From NCBI GenBank assembly GCA_005883865.1, contig VBAO01000120.1, positions 1 to 6,987 on the forward strand: 6,987 nucleotides of DNA. Reading direction: 5' to 3'. Under the pieces are notes generated by a model, which did not search any database, had not been told where the DNA came from, and was given only the letters and a program-made list of their open reading frames with translations. The translations under genes and the position numbers were made by a program. Source of the stretch: Candidatus Segetimicrobium genomatis. Its GTDB lineage: Bacteria > Sysuimicrobiota > Sysuimicrobiia > Sysuimicrobiales > Segetimicrobiaceae. Below are positions 5,555-6,987 of the stretch, piece after piece. The stretch's first letter is position 1, and every line of letters begins with the position of its first letter.

Positions 5555-6169
5555 ATGCGCGTCGTGGAACGGGCCCCCCGCGCCCGGTGGGTCACATGGG
5601 GGGTCACCGCCGCCCTTGCCTATATCGGCGCGGTCGCGGTCGCATGGCCGGTTCCGGTCCGCCTCCTGTACGACGGGCTGGCCCCGCTTCCCCCTTACCG
5701 ATGGGTCCATCCGCCCGCCGAACGTGCCTCGGACAACCAAGCTCCCCAGTTGGGGACAGGCACGATCACCTTCGGCCCATCGGGGTCCCGGGCGGCGGAG
5801 GTGGCTACGGGGGACGACCAAGCTCTGGTGACCTTTCCACAGTCCGTCATCGCTCCGCGATCGGGCGCGCCCTCCGTAAAAGTCGTGATCACCCCGCTGG
5901 ATCCGGCTACGGTCGCTCCCGCCCCGAACGGTCAGCGTTTCGATGGGAACGCGTACCGAATCGAGGCAAACTATGCGACCTCGGCGGAGCCGGTGATCCT
6001 CTCCGGCCCCGTGACCGTGGTGCTCCGGTATCCGGTTCACGGCACGCTGGTTTGCCGGTTTACGGATCCCGGATGGAAGACGCTGCCGACCAATCGGTTC
6101 GATGGAAGCCAGCAGGTCCTCGCCAACTCGGACGGCCTGGGGATCTTCGTCGCCGCCACCGCGCGATGA
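5555..6169 (+). CDS. Membrane-anchored extracytoplasmic protein of unknown function
   Basis: The 204-residue product has a basic N-terminus (MRVVERAPRARW) and one hydrophobic segment at about 13-31, then a soluble part predicted outside the membrane. The sequence just after the membrane, YDGLAPLPPYRWVHPP, with a later GDDQALVTFPQSV and a beta-rich C-terminus (VKVVITPLDP, AYRIEANY, VTVVLRYP), recalls uncharacterised Actinobacteria/Chloroflexi proteins with a PPYRWV-type motif; this is from memory and carries no known function. No catalytic motif or lipobox is visible, and it has a single Cys near the C-terminus. The start is the ATG 2 bases after the CPBP stop; a longer frame reaching back to 5366 lies inside the CPBP gene and is rejected. 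There is no good Shine-Dalgarno, so it is probably translated by coupling to the CPBP gene. The tight spacing suggests a link to that membrane protease, perhaps as substrate or partner, which is inference. Confidence 0.75.
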   Translation: MRVVERAPRARWVTWGVTAALAYIGAVAVAWPVPVRLLYDGLAPLPPYRWVHPPAERASDNQAPQLGTGTITFGPSGSRAAEVATGDDQALVTFPQSVIAPRSGAPSVKVVITPLDPATVAPAPNGQRFDGNAYRIEANYATSAEPVILSGPVTVVLRYPVHGTLVCRFTDPGWKTLPTNRFDGSQQVLANSDGLGIFVAATAR

Positions 6170-6221
6170 GCGCCGGCCCGCGCCAGGCGGGGTGATGTGG
6201 CGGATCCCGAGTGCGCGGGCG

Positions 6222-6234
6222 TATAATGATGCCG
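6222..6234 (+). promoter_or_regulatory. Consensus -10 box upstream of the M48 protease
   Basis: TATAAT at 6222-6227 is a perfect -10 hexamer in GC-rich sequence. The region 16-18 bases upstream (around GGCGGA, 6199-6204) is a poor -35, so an activator or alternative sigma factor may be needed. The predicted transcript start is about 6234. A 5-bp stem, CCCGC/GCGGG (6177-6191), lies between the previous stop and this box but has no T-run. It suggests that the M48 gene can be transcribed separately from the tatD run. Confidence 0.45.
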
Positions 6235-6278
6235 TGGGGAGATGGCGGTTTATCATCGCGAGGGCGGGGGGAGGGCGC

Positions 6279-6987
6279 TTGAGGGCAGCAACTTCTCGTT
6301 GGATGACGGGGCCCCGGCGGGCTGTCGCCCTGCTGCTCGGCCTCGCGGTTTGCGTCGGGTTCCCGCCCACGGTCGCGGGGGCTGATCAGACCGCCGACGA
6401 GATCGCGCTCGGCGCCCAGGCCGCCAAGGAAATCGAGTCGCAATACCGCGTGGTCACCGATCCCGCGATGGTCGAGCGCCTCACGAGGGTAGGGGGCGTG
6501 GTGGCCCGCGTCGTGGACCGCCAGGAGCTGACGTACAGATTTAAGATCCTCGATATCCCGGGGGTGAACGCCCTCGGCGTCCCCGGCGGCTGGGTGTACG
6601 TGACCAAAGGCATGATGCGATTTGTCCGGACGGACGACGAGCTCGCCGCGGTGCTGGCGCACGAGCTCACCCACATCAACCACCGCCACTACTACATCCA
6701 GCAGGACCGGCAGAGCCGGATGATGCCCGCGATCGTCCTGGCCGCCGCCCTGTCGGTGCTGGCCCACTCGGCGGCTCCCCTTGCCGGGGTGTCGATTGCC
6801 ACCCGGGGCGCGCTCGCCAACTACCAGCGCGATCTCGAGAAAGACGCGGACCTGACGGGCATCTCGTTCCTCATGAAGACCCGGTACTCGCCCGTGGCGA
6901 TGCTCACCTTGATGGAGCACCTTGATCAGGTGGACAAGCTGACCGGCCAGCCGGACCTGGGGCCCCTCTACCAGGATCACCCCCGTC
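6279..6987 (+). CDS. Secreted or membrane-facing M48 family metalloprotease, 5' part
   Basis: The frame runs off the right edge without a stop; 236 codons are visible. It is an M48-type zinc protease, as in the BepA/YfgC and HtpX-related secreted members. VLAHELTHINHRH carries the HExxH site (H128, E129, H132), and LEKDADLTG gives the third zinc ligand E187 and D191. VNALGVPGGWVYVTKGM is the typical strand before the site, and the visible part ends in the family DHP segment. A signal peptide fits: basic n-region (RWMTGPRR), hydrophobic AVALLLGLAVCVGF (15-28), and cleavage likely after AGA (about 35). LAVC is not a good lipobox. The start is uncertain. I prefer TTG 6279 because GGGGGGAGG (6266-6274) sits 4 bases upstream; ATG 6303 shortens only the n-region and has no Shine-Dalgarno; GTG 6234 would be leaderless. 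It probably degrades or processes misfolded envelope proteins. Confidence 0.9.
   Translation, partial: MRAATSRWMTGPRRAVALLLGLAVCVGFPPTVAGADQTADEIALGAQAAKEIESQYRVVTDPAMVERLTRVGGVVARVVDRQELTYRFKILDIPGVNALGVPGGWVYVTKGMMRFVRTDDELAAVLAHELTHINHRHYYIQQDRQSRMMPAIVLAAALSVLAHSAAPLAGVSIATRGALANYQRDLEKDADLTGISFLMKTRYSPVAMLTLMEHLDQVDKLTGQPDLGPLYQDHPR

Noticed and set aside
6060..6980. 306-codon minus-strand frame across the M48 gene
   Set aside because: The + strand encodes HExxH, the third zinc ligand and a signal peptide in order. The minus-strand product is low-complexity and spans an intergenic promoter.

Overview
The window is GC-rich bacterial DNA (clearly above 60% G+C by eye) with genes packed on the + strand, a strong G/C third-position bias, and frequent 4-8 nt overlaps or near-zero gaps. 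No gene is diagnostic of a taxon. The mix of replication-relaxation protein plus TraG/VirD4-like ATPase, TatD, CPBP protease and M48 protease fits a high-GC soil or sediment bacterium (Actinobacteria, Chloroflexi, Armatimonadota or a related candidate phylum). That placement is a guess from style, not a marker-gene result.

Layout, all on the + strand. (1) 2-577: 3' part of an amidohydrolase-2 type metal-dependent hydrolase, cut by the left edge. (2) 578-833: intergenic region with a conspicuous AT-rich island holding a near-consensus, extended -10 promoter that points at the next gene. (3) 834-4100: a mobile-DNA-like module made of a single-stranded-DNA-binding protein, a 337-bp structured non-coding gap, a replication-relaxation (Replic_Relax-like) winged-helix protein, and a VirD4/TraG-type coupling ATPase. 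The last two overlap by 4 nt. (4) 4193-6169: a tightly spaced run of housekeeping-style genes: TatD metal-dependent DNase, a CPBP intramembrane metalloprotease, and a membrane-anchored protein of unknown function. (5) 6222-6987: a TATAAT box followed by a secreted or periplasm-facing M48 metalloprotease, cut by the right edge.

How the parts may work together: the ssb/replication-relaxation/coupling-ATPase set is what one expects from a conjugative or mobilisable element, where SSB coats the transferred strand and the VirD4-like ATPase recruits and pumps DNA at the membrane. No relaxase, VirB4, integrase or transposase lies in the window, so it is either one edge of a larger element, a remnant, or a small stand-alone module. 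The right-hand genes look like chromosomal backbone. They place two unrelated metalloproteases on either side of a membrane-anchored orphan. I found no rRNA, tRNA, CRISPR array or insertion sequence.
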